A stretch of DNA of 64,000 nucleotides from positions 76,484,643-76,548,642 of the forward strand of contig CM049307.1 of assembly GCA_026874595.1 (NCBI GenBank), in the 5' to 3' direction. Every line of letters begins with the position of its first letter. The stretch's first letter is position 1. This document shows positions 1-10,079 of this stretch, one piece after another. Below the pieces are notes generated by a model. It was not told the DNA's origin, did not search any database, and saw only the letters and a program-made list of their open reading frames with translations. The position numbers and the translations under genes were made by a program. The DNA comes from Sipunculus nudus. Its lineage: Eukaryota; Annelida; Sipuncula; Golfingiida; Sipunculidae.

Positions 1-625
1 CACTTAAGTTGACAGTGTCAATTAAAATCGTGCTTCATTTTTTTTATAAATAAATTATAAGGTTCAATCGTGTTGACCTCAATGAGTAGGTTTTCAGTTC
101 CCCCGTGTGGATATCACCAATCCTACATACCTCACACCTCCAAGATGCACTTGGATTCCTGTATTCTTAATTCTTGTTCACATTTCTTTTGCTTTCCTCC
201 ATATATAATGCATTTTCAACGTCAAAGTCACTGGTATGAGAACTATTCATGCAAATAATCATTAACCCTTTTGTGTTTCTCCCCAGCCTATGTCTTTTTA
301 TTGTTTTAAATAGTTTTGTACACCGAAGCCTCCGCTCACATGTTGCATTCCGAAGTGAAAAAACCAAAGTCAGTTTGACTAGTTTCAGGAAATCTGGAAA
401 CAGATCTTTCCCCTCTTCTCCGGAGGTGCCCTCACGTCTTAGTTTCTCATGTGCGCGTATATGCGTGGAATATCGCTAATATGATGTGTCCGTTAGCGTG
501 TGTGCGTATATGCGTGAACTCGGGGGGAATCGAGGACGTCACTTCCGCATCCTGGAAGGCCTACTCGATACACTGTACAAATATATACGTCTGACACATG
601 GTGTCACCACATTTTCCCACTATAA
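1..625. other. AT-rich sequence, no gene recognised
   Basis: Short open frames exist on both strands, but none has a recognisable motif, a convincing start context or splice sites. I see nothing that can be annotated with confidence. Confidence 0.5.
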
Positions 626-639
626 ATAAATAATATTAA

Positions 640-755
640 ATATATATAATACAAACTTATATGGCTGGTCAAATAAAATTAGTCATACCTTATTTTTATT
701 CCTATTGATATTTATTGATAAGTAGTCCTGCCTGCGTTCTGTGTAGGATGAAAAT
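640..755. repeat. Half copy of a foldback MITE
   Basis: The segment beginning GGCTGGTCAAATAAAATTAG, with an ACCTTATTTTT core and ending near GTCCTGCC, resembles the right arm of the palindromic element at 17379-17536. Only one arm is present here, so this is a truncated copy of that interspersed repeat. Similarity was judged by eye. Confidence 0.5.
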
Positions 756-964
756 ATGACAAATCAAACAGCTCTTAACAAAAAATTAAAATAACTTCAT
801 GAACATTAATAGGATAAAGCGTCAACAGTGGTCGCGTGTTTGAAACAAACAGCTATTAATACAAATGCAAATGACAGTTCTAAGAAATTCTGTATTGATA
901 ATCTTTGTCTTTTCATGAGTGCTAAAACCACAGTAGCTGTGAACACATAACTGACATGTACATT

Positions 965-1200
965 ATGGATATATAAGACCTTTTGCAACTTCTGTGTACG
1001 ACGCAACAGGCAATACTCCTCTGTCAAGAAAAGGTCTATCGCCAACAGAAAAGACATGCGAATCCTGCAAGAGAAAGTGCCATTTGACAGTTCTAGCATC
1101 GACGATCTGTCCTTCATGCAGGAAAAAGATAGGTTTGAGAGATAGATCTTTCTTCAAAGGCATAAATCTGTCATTAAAAGTGATCATATGCTTGATTCAA
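965..1200 (+). other. Ambiguous coding-like fragment
   Basis: Two overlapping plus-strand frames look coding-like over about 200 bp. One has a Cys pattern, CESCKRKC followed later by ICPSCRKK, which could be a zinc-ribbon-like arrangement. The other is charged and hydrophobic, ending FMQEKDRFER and a stop. Both cannot be real. No splice sites or family assignment could be fixed, so this is recorded only as a possible relic exon. Confidence 0.2.
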
Positions 1201-1814
1201 ATGTGAACATCAGGGGTTTATATATCTGGAGAGAGCAAACTACTTGGAGACCACATATGTTCCAGTCACACCTACATTGATTTGTTTGCATATTTTAGGG
1301 ACATTTGATTCCTGTTAAATTAGGATTTCGACTTACGACAGCTGGGCTATAAGCACAAATTGGTTAACCATTCGGAACAATTTGTTAATGAAGACGGGAG
1401 TAACACGCAGAGAATAGAGAATGTGTGGAGCAACTTAAAGTCAAACTTAAGAAAATGACAGGGACAAATGAGGACCTTCATTATTATTTATCATTAAATT
1501 AATATAATAAATTAATATATGTTTATATATCATAATAAGAAAGATAATGGGGCCTATTTCTAGTAGTATATCGGCCTCCAATATTATTTAAAATAGGAAT
1601 TGTTAATTAATGGGAAATTTGTTCAAATAGACACATTTGATTATTGTATAAACGAGCACAACATCCACACGCAGACGTGGGATCTGCAAGTCGAAAGAGG
1701 CTCGGAACCACGTGTCTCTTGAGACAGCTGAGGGAAGCGGTGCAAGTGGATGGCATCAGCGTTTCCAGGACATCCCTGCACCGCTTCCTTAAGAATAGTG
1801 GTTTTGTGTTAAAA

Positions 1815-2174
1815 GTACTTTGTTATATAAAAATAAATAAATTCAATATTGGATTATTGTTGTGCCATTCAAAGGGTTTTAATAATGTTCCCTTTTGTAA
1901 ATAACCCAACCAGGAAAAAATAAATAACACTCTGTTGGTGAAATACAATGCATGTTATTTGCTTAAGATTGAAAAATAATATCTGGATTGGAAGAGTTGC
2001 AATGAGCTGTGTATTAAACACATGCAGGCCCGCGTGGTATAATGTAATGCATAAAAAATAAATGATGTAGGTTTTCAAAAGACTGAATATAAACATTCTG
2101 TTCTCCATGGTCGACTGGTGTATTACATTAAAATACTAAAATGGGGATGTGAATGCTGGGAAATGGGTTTTCAG
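1815..2174 (+). other. Spliceosomal intron inside the Tc1-type transposase
   Basis: The intron begins GTACTT directly after the Lys codon of ..GFVLK and ends in GGGTTTTCAG directly before AAGAAGGG. The reading frame is uninterrupted and in phase 0 across the junction. The joined sequence matches the expected spacing of the family (Leu-Gly-Phe-x-Tyr-Lys-Lys-type linker). Length is 360 bp. Confidence 0.65.
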
Positions 2175-2711
2175 AAGAAGGGATTTGATCTCGCCGTTAT
2201 GAAGATGGAGAAGGTTGCCTTTTGTCGGGCCAGCTACCTCCGTGATGTGAGGAGATACAGGAGGGAGAGTAGGCCGGTAGTGTACATGGACGAAACCTTG
2301 CTGAACACCGGCCACTGCCCTGGGAGAGAATGGATAGATAGGCGAGTTACGTTAACAGCGAGTTACGTTGTTAACATAAGCCATTTAATTAGTTTCCCGA
2401 ACAAATATATATCGTATAATTATATATGATTTTGTCATGACACGTGTCATGAATATAGTGAAATATATGTAAATTTGATTATTAGAATATGAAAATTTCA
2501 AATGTGAGTATATTTCAATCATGCAATTACAGCATGAGAAACACTGTAAGGTTAATATTGGGACAATCACAGTACAGGAAGAGGGAGGAAGTTCGAGGGA
2601 CGAGCTGGCAGAGGAGAGGGGATTATAATAGTCGATGCTGGGACGAAGGATGGTTTTGTTCAAGGGTCAGGGCTTGTTTTCAGTGACTTCCCGACTACCA
2701 TGAGGACACAA

Positions 2712-2950
2712 GTTCAACGAGTGGTTTAAAGAATACACATTATTTACCAAAAAAATATAAAATCGGCGGGCGACTGTTTAAATTTTTTTTTTTACGTTCT
2801 TAACATATACTCAAGTCTTTGAGTATAAATAAGTTAACGAGTGGTTTAAACTGTGAACGTTTTCTATAAAAAATATTAAATTGGCGTGCGACTGTTTAAA
2901 GTTAAGTTTTATGTTCTTAAAAATACTCAAGTATTTGATTATATAAAATT
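2712..2950 (+). repeat. 120-bp tandem duplication in the transposase relic
   Basis: Two imperfect units start at about 2712 and 2832. Each begins with AACGAGTGGTTTAAA, then has CGGGCGACTGTTTAAA or CGTGCGACTGTTTAAA and ends with ACTCAAG..TTTGA. The first unit overlaps the coding block KFNEWFKEY, so the duplication copied a transposase motif together with following non-coding sequence. Confidence 0.7.
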
Positions 2951-3279
2951 TGCTAGTATGCATATTTTATGTCCTTTAAAAATGTCCCGTTTATTTACAT
3001 GCATGACAACATAAAAATAACGCGAAAATGAGCGGCGCATTCATATAAGGAATTACATTAAACATACAAACTTTAAACATTAAGTATCTGATGAATATAG
3101 TAAATGAAGTGTAAACTTTGAAGGTTCAACTTCTGCCTTATATGCCGTCAAACAGTGTCATCGCCTAGACGACACATCTTACCACTCAATGAAAGAAGAT
3201 AAACCTTCGACCAGTAAGAGCAATCTCCAAGAGTGGCTGCGTGAACGAAGCATGTTATATCATTGCATAAATAAAGTAT

Positions 3280-3920
3280 ACTGCGAAATATTAATCGAGA
3301 ATATAAAGGGTAACATTATACACTCCCAGCAAATAAAAATTAATCACTTTTCTGCTTTTCTCGTTCTCCATCCATAAAAACAAGCAGGCTGTGTGCGGTA
3401 ATATCCACATTTTCTGGCCTATTTATAGAAAAGCTCCAAGGGATAACTTTAGTTTATAAAGGACAGATTGGTGATGAGGCTCCTTTCATGGTTTCCTGTT
3501 ATAATATTTATTTTTGAAATTGGAATTATATATATTTTAATGTTTTATCAAAATAACATGTTAAAAAAACTACTTCCGGTACGCTGATGGTAATGGACGT
3601 TAATTTGACGACAGCTCGCTTCGTCAAAGACAAGTAGTGACCCAAATTTGTTAAAACGCGAAATTCTCACTCAACCAACGGAAAAACTACCAACCGAGTA
3701 AAGATCATCAACATCCAGGACCATTTATTACATAAATCAACCAAAAAGGCAATAAATCCATGCCTAGTAACGTCCCCAACAATCAGATGAGTCGCTGTCT
3801 TGCTGACCCCAACTATCGTAGACTTGTATTCTTTTCATAGTTTCACCATGAACCTCAATCTTTGAACATAATATTGTGGAACTATAAAGAAAAGTCTCCA
3901 CCACAGAGGGGAAACTGTCA
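3280..3920. other. No feature recognised
   Basis: AT-rich sequence between the transposase relic and the LINE ORF1-like relic. Nothing supportable was seen. Confidence 0.4.
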
Positions 3921-3924
3921 AGAA

Positions 3925-4445
3925 TGGAAGGCAATTATGAAGAACTAGAAAAAGGATACCGCAACTTGGAGCTTTGATGCGATAGAAAGACAATCCAAAA
4001 TGAAAAATATCATAATCGATGGACTATTTTAATCTTCGGATGATAAATCCCAAAGAACAGGTGAAGAAACTATTTGAAAAAAAATGGATATGGACATAAA
4101 AAATTAAAAATTGACGAAGTACCAAGAATAAGGGGGGAAAAAAGAACTGGGAAAAACAAGAAAAGTCTGGGTGAAATTGACAAACCATCAGACCAAAGCT
4201 AAAATTTATAAAGTAGGAGCTCAGAAGAGCCAAATAAAGCAGAAACTCAGAAGAGCCAAACCGGAAAACTAGTCAATTTACATCAACAAAGATCTGACTA
4301 AAGAACAACAGGATATGTTTTTTAAAACACTAAAGCGAAAGAACATAATATCTAATCAGTATGGACATTTAATGGGCAAGTATATGCCAAAGAAGACGTA
4401 TTGGGTACTCCCATATTAATCAAAAGCGAATCTATACTTGAAAAT
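3925..4445 (+). pseudogene. LINE ORF1-like relic (RNA-binding protein)
   Basis: Frameshifted plus-strand sequence has the order expected of an L1-type ORF1 product: a charged coiled-coil-like start (EELEKGYRNLELDAIERQSK), an RRM-like strand (KNIIIDGLF), a Lys/Arg-rich middle, and a C-terminal domain with SIYINKDLTKEQQDMFF followed in another frame by VWTFNGQVYAKEDVLGTPIL. The last two match the classical endings of ORF1 proteins (IN-EDLTKER.. and WT-DG-I-VK..GTPI). The product would bind element RNA as a chaperone. Several stops and frameshifts show it is dead. It lies immediately left of the terminal repeat at 4471 and on the same strand as the ORF2 relic at 12109-15185, so both may be one element split by an insertion. 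Confidence 0.6.
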
Positions 4446-4735
4446 AGTATATTAAATTCTTGGACCTAACGACCCAGGGCCTGTATCTCGAAGCTATCGG
4501 AAGCGTAACGAGAGCTTAACGAACTCGGATTCTATTCGTTAATCTTAACTAAGGTATCTCGAAGCTTTCGTTAGTTAATTACCTTCGCTATTGGTCCTTT
4601 TTTCCTCTCGTTAATAACGGACGGTCTGAGGCATCCGTTAGGGCTTCGGTTACTTACACTTTACATTTCCTAGGTAAATTGGGAGCAATTATACATGCCT
4701 GATACAAGCAAGATCTCTCTCTTTCTCTTCTTCTT

Positions 4736-4738
4736 CCC

Positions 4739-4770
<32 letters not shown>

Positions 4771-4781
4771 TCCTCACCCTC

Positions 4782-4812
<31 letters not shown>
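4736..4812. repeat. Compound microsatellite (C)n(CT)n(TA)n
   Basis: A C homopolymer, then a CT run, then after a short spacer a TA run. Confidence 0.95.
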
Positions 4813-4818
<6 letters not shown>

Positions 4819-5111
4819 TTTGTTGAGGGTATATGGGATAGGTTGACAGCTTCAAACATCATTTTGAAAGACAATTCACTGTGGAATTTTAAAGTAGAAC
4901 CTTTCTCAGGGTTTCTTCAGTTTTGTTTAAAAAGAATATAACAGTTCAGCCTTTAAAAAATAAACTTCAAATTTAGTTCCTTAAACGTTTATCTTTTTTT
5001 CGTGTCATAAGTAAAATGATTTTATATTTATTTTTGCTCCGCTGACCATATTATGCAAAATATACGTGTTTTACGTAGTTTGCACCAACATTATAGTATT
5101 ACAGACTGTTC

Positions 5112-5150
5112 AAGTCACCTGAGCGTCATGGCCGATGGATCACTTTTGTT
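5112..5150 (+). repeat. Isolated 3' end of a HINE-like element
   Basis: The stretch CACCTGAGCGTCATGGCCGA followed by TGGATCACTT matches the conserved 3' terminus (..GCTGAGCGTCATGACCCATG..TCACTTGTT) of the tandem-repeat elements at 30-52 kb. No monomers lie next to it, so it is a fragment. Confidence 0.55.
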
Positions 5151-5299
5151 AAATCGAAAATTTTAAATTTCAGATTGACTTAGAAACATTTTATTTGATA
5201 AACCCACTTTCAAAGGATACTTTCTTATATGGTTAAAAAATACCAAACCTATTTCATGATAAAGGTTTCATATTCAAAATTTGTAAACTGTAATCTTAA

Positions 5300-5542
5300 A
5301 TATGGTGTGTGATACCTGGAAGCCTCTGTGTGTGAATGGTCCCTGTCCTGGGGTAGCCCACAACCCAAATTTTCATTCACGTGTTCCGCCAGTTCTTTAA
5401 TGCAAAAGTACCCGTACACTTGATTGTATTCACGTATTTTGTCCATATTTCTCAGGTTCATTCGTGCATAAGTTAATATACGTCTGCGAATATTCTCGGG
5501 AAAAAAGCCTTTGTGGATGCTCATGATAAGGCAGAACCACAC
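5300..5542 (-). CDS. Candidate exon, function unknown
   Basis: A minus-strand frame of about 80 codons has protein-like composition (contains RRRILTYARMNLRNMDKIRE and KELAEHVNENLGCGLP). It runs into a possible splice donor, CCAG|GTATCA, near 5315. I do not recognise the family and no partner exon was found. It sits inside the 7.25-kb TIR-bounded block, so it could belong to that transposon. The frame could also be open by chance. Confidence 0.25.
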
Positions 5543-6078
5543 AAAAAACTAACATTCTAAACATTACCGAGGTGCACTTAAACATTCATGATTGTGTCAT
5601 ATATTATAACAAGGCCTACAGGCATAATGCGAACATATGCAATGGGATATACATTAGTTATAATGGTTTCCTGATTACATGCTTGACCAATAAATGAAAT
5701 GTTCTTGATTGTTTTTAAGATTAATCACGTATACATATAAAAAGTACTAAAACATTGCTGTATACAGATGCAAAATTTCAGGCTGATATGTCAAATACCT
5801 GCTGAAAAGTAAGCAGGCATATACGCTGCGCAAATCTGGCGCCACAGGTCTTGTGTCAGACTGATATGTCAAATCTCTCAACTAAGGAATCATTCATAGT
5901 AGGTTGAAATTTTTTTTATACAGATCTAGGGGTTCCGACCATGGAAACAGCCCAAAAATAAAATAAACAGTAATTTTTTTAAAACACAAACAAAATAAAA
6001 CTTAAAAATTATGAAGAAGAATAGCACGTATTATTTTCTCAGATGATTAAATTTATACAGTAGTGTATAAACCTATAC

Positions 6079-6130
6079 GTATGCTGCATATGCAGCTTGT
6101 TTCGATCGCTCAGGGTAGCGAGTGAAAACG

Positions 6131-6184
<54 letters not shown>

Positions 6185-6329
6185 CAAGTTATAGTCTGGT
6201 CATTTTACTTGATTTTTAAGCCAAACCTGAAACATATTGCAACAGAAAGAATTTTTGCTGTATTATGAACAGGAAATACATATGCTGCATATGCAGCTTG
6301 TTTCGATCGCTCAGGGTAGCGAGTAAAAA

Positions 6330-6393
<64 letters not shown>

Positions 6394-6487
6394 CAAGTTA
6401 TAGTCTGGTCCTTTTACTTGATTTTTAAGCCAAGCCTGAAACATATTGCAACAGAAAGAATTTTTGCTGTATTATGAACAGGAAATT
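6079..6487 (+). repeat. 201-bp tandem duplication with internal (TA)n
   Basis: Two units start at about 6079 and 6280. Each has ATGCTGCATATGCAGCTTGT, then GATCGCTCAGGGTAGCGAGT, a long TA run, then AAGCAAGTTATAGTCTGGTC and ending near TATGAACAGGAAAT. The units differ at only a few bases outside the TA run, so the duplication is recent. Open frames over the TA runs are artefacts of the dinucleotide repeat. Confidence 0.9.
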
Positions 6488-6799
6488 CTGGAGAATAACG
6501 TATCACAGTCCCCAAAATTCCTATTTGGGAGAGTCATTTAATTTGATGATTTTAATTGGCTAATTAACTATAAGGTTTTACTTTACTTATCTGTATATTG
6601 TCATATTAAGCTTTGTCTTTACCCCTATGAGGGACCACTTATTTGAAAAATCTCTTCATTACCTATTTCTGAATCTGACTAAGAAGTAAATTTACCAATA
6701 GTAATAATTTCAAGCATATTTTTTAGGGCAGGGCTCAACAATAACATTTGCCCACTCGCCGAAGGGGTTTGAAATGTAGTGAGAACAACTTGCCCCAAA

Positions 6800-7045
6800 G
6801 TCGAAGAGTTGCCAGCTAGGCTTGCGATATATCAGACAATGCCCTTTAATCAGTCCAAGGGCATATCACAAACAGGATAAATCATATAGAAAAAGGAAGA
6901 GGGTTTTTTTTTATATCACGATATGGATCATAAGGGATAGAGGATTATCGACCTCAGGGAATCTTTTTGCATTTAAATGGTGTTCGACCCAAAGTCTATG
7001 AAATGCTAAATAATATATACGGGACCTTTCTAATTCTCCCCTTAT
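6800..7045 (+). repeat. Interspersed repeat, arm A (inverted partner at 9680-9955)
   Basis: Shares with the reverse complement of 9680-9955 a series of blocks: CAGCTAGGC/CAGCTGGGC, GCGATA-ATCAGA, CAGGATAAAT, TATATCACGATATG, TCAGGGAAT and CATTTAA-TGGTGTTC, in the same order. The copies are diverged. The identity of the element is unknown. Confidence 0.6.
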
Positions 7046-7893
7046 AGGAAAGCTTTTTTTATTATGCTAACTTAAATAACCTTGTTAAAACATATGAAAA
7101 TTTCAGTTATATTAAAAGTATAACATATTTACGTAATCCTCACATATCACGACTTAATGATGGACTTCTTTAATGGTTTACTGTCATCATCTTCAGTCTT
7201 TGTCAAACATAATTGTTCGACTGCAAAAAGCTGACTTAATTCATGTTAATAATTTAAGGGCATCTGTGTGCCATCGTGGTAACCAATATGACGTCACACC
7301 TTTAACAATTTGATTAAGGTCTGTTAGTGGGCTTAAGTCTCATGTAAGATTTTTGTAAAAAAGACGGTTGGTCTATGTGTTCAAAACTGTGCATCATTAG
7401 CAAGACATACATTAGAATGCCCAAGAATCAAAGGAAAGTTCAAATGAATGCTAGGATTTTCTAACCGTCACAACCATCGAGCACAATATCGGGTACGGCA
7501 AACGGGTTTGATACAGTAACCAAAGACTTTAATATTTAACTTACAGAATATTATTAAAAATCATTCAAGTACACATTATTTTTGACTGTTACCAACAGGA
7601 ACCGGCATTAACAGAAAGGAAGCACACACCCAGAAGACTTGTTCAGAAAAATCGAAGTACCGGTCGTCTACAAAATGTTAATATTTATTCAGTTATTAAT
7701 TGAATATATGAAGCTAAGCTTAATTAATACACCTGTCCTGTTGCATAGACTGATGAAATTAATGTTATGGGTATAATCTGACATTTTAACATTTTGTTGT
7801 TTAATCTGACATTTGTTATATTCAGTTACTGAGTCTATGTGAAGAGTAAATCTGAAAAAAAAAAGATTTATCTATTTAGTCTTGACTGTTCAT

Positions 7894-8379
7894 CAGGGTT
7901 GGAGTCAAATACAGTGTGCCAAATACAAATATAAATACGATAGCTAGTCTCCCCAAATACAAATACAAAAACAAGTGACTGAAGATAAATACAAATACAG
8001 AACATCAAATACAAATACAATTACAAATACGCAATTGTAGGTTATACAGAATGTTTATTTATTTCCAGCACCATAAATATTCATAATGTCTAAGGGAGAA
8101 GTGAAATGCTTGATTTGATGCTGTCTTTAGGGTTGTTCAGAAGTTAGGTAGTAGTTAATTTTTTTTAAATTATGGCAGATATAAATATGTATTTATACAT
8201 ATGTATTTGTACAGTATTTGATCGAATACACCAAATACCTCGAATATTGAGATCAAATACAAATACAAATATTATCATTTTGCACAACACAAATTCAAAT
8301 ACAATATAAATACAAATACTTACTTTGACTGTATTTAAATAAAAATACAAATACTAATACGTATTTGACCCCAACCCTG
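7894..8379. mobile_element. hAT-type MITE with TIRs and 8-bp TSD
   Basis: The left end CAGGGTTGGAGTCAAATAC and the reverse complement of the right end, CAGGGTTGGGGTCAAATAC, differ at one base. Flanking the ends are CTGTTCAT (7886-7893) and TTGTTCAT (8380-8387), an 8-bp direct repeat with 7 matches, the length expected for hAT transposases. The interior is packed with the hexamer AAATAC on one strand near the left end and its complement near the right end, typical of subterminal transposase-binding repeats. It is 486 bp with no coding capacity, so it depended on a partner element. Confidence 0.85.
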
Positions 8380-8559
8380 TTGTTCATCTGTCTCATGTGT
8401 ACAATTCACATGCGATGTAATATTTCAAATCAGATACTCATACCCAGTTCCCATTTACATGGCAGGTTGGTTTTATCACTTGATCATATTTATGTTGTAC
8501 TTTCTTATATTTCTGACGATTTTTGGTTAATTTTGACTAAATCTTTCTTCACTGCTCAG

Positions 8560-8640
8560 GATTACCTGTGGGACTCTCTCGATCAACCTTCATTTCATGA
8601 TACACCAAGTCCTAGACTGATTTCAGCTTTGAGTTCTCAG
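8560..8640 (+). CDS. Candidate 81-bp phase-0 exon
   Basis: A pyrimidine-rich tract and acceptor (TTCTTCACTGCTCAG) precede an open 27-codon block containing YLWDSLDQPSFHDTPSPRL, which ends TCTCAG directly before GTTATG, a possible donor. Both boundaries are phase 0. The peptide has host-protein-like composition, but I do not recognise it and found no neighbouring exon. It lies just right of the hAT MITE. Confidence 0.3.
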
Positions 8641-8644
8641 GTTA

Positions 8645-9675
8645 TGTCTTCCTGTTTAATTTATCCCTTTCAACAAGGATGCCTAGATACAAAATCGAAT
8701 TATAAGGCTCCACATAAATTTTGTAAGCCATAAATTCCATTAAATTCAAAGCAAACTTTTCCACCGTCCTTCCTGACGGGGAACTGGTCCCCTTGCCAAG
8801 ATTGCCTGCTCATTTTCATTTTTTCCTTATATTATCTTGACAAGATACTCTGCAAATGTTAATTCTAAGGCTTTTGAGTAAAAAAAAGTAAATCAATGAA
8901 CGGTTTTTTTATATTTCTTCCGGAAAAATACACCCGGAATACTAGACCGTATTCACTGACTTCAGACCATGGTTTGTCACATTTAACCATGTTTAATCAT
9001 ATGTAACCTATTTCTGAGGTTTCAGCAAAGATTCTCTATCTATAATAACTTTGCTGGAATATAAAACAGGATATCTATAATTCGGTAGTAACTGATTTGT
9101 ATAAGAGAATGTGAATTCAATTATTTCTTTCCATTGGCTGTAATCAGTATTTGTTCAAGGATAATCCACATACTAGTTACGTTTAGAAAGTAAAGAAAAT
9201 GCCTCGTGAATGAATCTACTTTAGCAAAGAACTGGATATTATTAAACAACAGCTTTTTTTAAAATAATTCCAAGATGAGAATGTAATATGTAATTTTCTG
9301 AACTTTGCTTTGTTTCTAATTGCTTGCTACCAAATACTCTTGGAGCGGTCTGCCTCAAGACAAATATCACAATAAATTGCTAGGACCAGATTATATTTGA
9401 AATATTTCGTGACCTCTTAGTATTGTTTAAAGCATTCAGTTATGAAAAGAGTATATGAATATATATGATTTTAATTTCAGGAAAATATAATTATATAATA
9501 AGATCTACAACAAATAAAGATATATATTTATACATCTATTATTAAGCCCCTCTCCTTTTTTTATTAATGCTTTAATTTGTTTAAATTTACCTAAAAATAG
9601 GAGCACTGACTAAGAGTTGAAGGTAAAAATAAGTAGTGTTATTCTTTAGTCCTGTCTAACTGTTTAGTGTTGCAT
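8645..9675. other. No feature recognised
   Basis: AT-rich with frequent stops in all frames. Possible intronic or relic sequence. Confidence 0.4.
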
Positions 9676-9679
9676 CCTG

Positions 9680-9955
9680 TCTCGAAGGTTACTTTTTTGC
9701 GTACAACAAAACCCTTCAAAGGGAAGAATTAGCAATAAATTGAATTTCAATTGATTGAAATAGGGTTGAACACCACTTAAATGCTATAAATTCCCTGATG
9801 TTGAAAACCCTATATCCCTCATGATAGGCCTACATATCGTGATATAAAACATCCCCTGCTCCCATATTTCTATAAAATTTATCCTGTATGTGATACTTTC
9901 TTGTACTCTCATAGGGGCATAATCTGATTTATCGCAGGCCCAGCTGGGAGGCCTA
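9680..9955 (-). repeat. Interspersed repeat, arm B (inverted partner at 6800-7045)
   Basis: Reverse-complement relative of the segment at 6800-7045, extending over at least 190 bp. The pair either marks long inverted arms around 7045-9680 or two independent insertions in opposite orientation. Confidence 0.6.
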
Positions 9956-9959
9956 AAGG

Positions 9960-10075
9960 CGGTTTCACACCGGATGGGTCCGAACGAATGTTACGTCCGA
10001 ACAAAATTTGCTATCCGAACGAAAAAAAATAGAACGTTATTTTTTGTCGTTCGTATCGGAAAAGAATGGCGCTTT
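9960..10075. repeat. TCCGAACG-rich segment, possible transposon end
   Basis: Starts GGCGGTTTCACACCGGATGG and carries the motif TCCGAACG/TCCGAACA/TCCGAACGA three times, then a GTTCG inverted piece. The first bases resemble cut-and-paste terminal repeats of the TTTCACAC kind, also seen at 36818, but no partner end was found. Confidence 0.3.
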
Positions 10076-10079
10076 TCAC

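Larger units (their letters stand above)
1644..3275 (+). pseudogene. Tc1/mariner (IS630-type, DDE_3) transposase relic with introns
   Basis: Four separated plus-strand blocks match, in the right order, the DDE_3 transposases common in invertebrates. Block 1 (1650-1814) is the helix-turn-helix end with SRTSLHRFLKNSGFVLK. Block 2 (2175-2350) carries RRYRRESRPVVYMDETLLNT, which holds the first catalytic Asp. Block 3 (about 2590-2745) carries IIIVDAGTKDGFVQGSGLVF and, in another frame, DYHED and KFNEWFKEY. Block 4 (about 3160-3270) carries LDDTSYHSMKEDKPSTSKSN, the second catalytic Asp region. Blocks 1 and 2 join through a GT..AG intron in phase 0. Blocks 3 and 4 need a frameshift and their splice sites are unclear, and no third acidic residue or C-terminus was found. 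The enzyme would excise and integrate DNA at TA sites; this copy looks dead. Assignment is from motif recognition, not a search. Confidence 0.75.

Noticed and set aside
994-1206. Zinc-finger protein gene
   Set aside because: Two Cys pairs occur in one frame, but a second frame over the same bases looks equally coding, with no start, splice or family support.
6205-6477. Open frames on both strands over the (TA)n tracts, and similar ones at 24254-24451, 44711-44998 and 48490-48690
   Set aside because: They exist only because TA or CA dinucleotide runs contain no stop; the peptide is an Ile/Tyr or Thr/His repeat.
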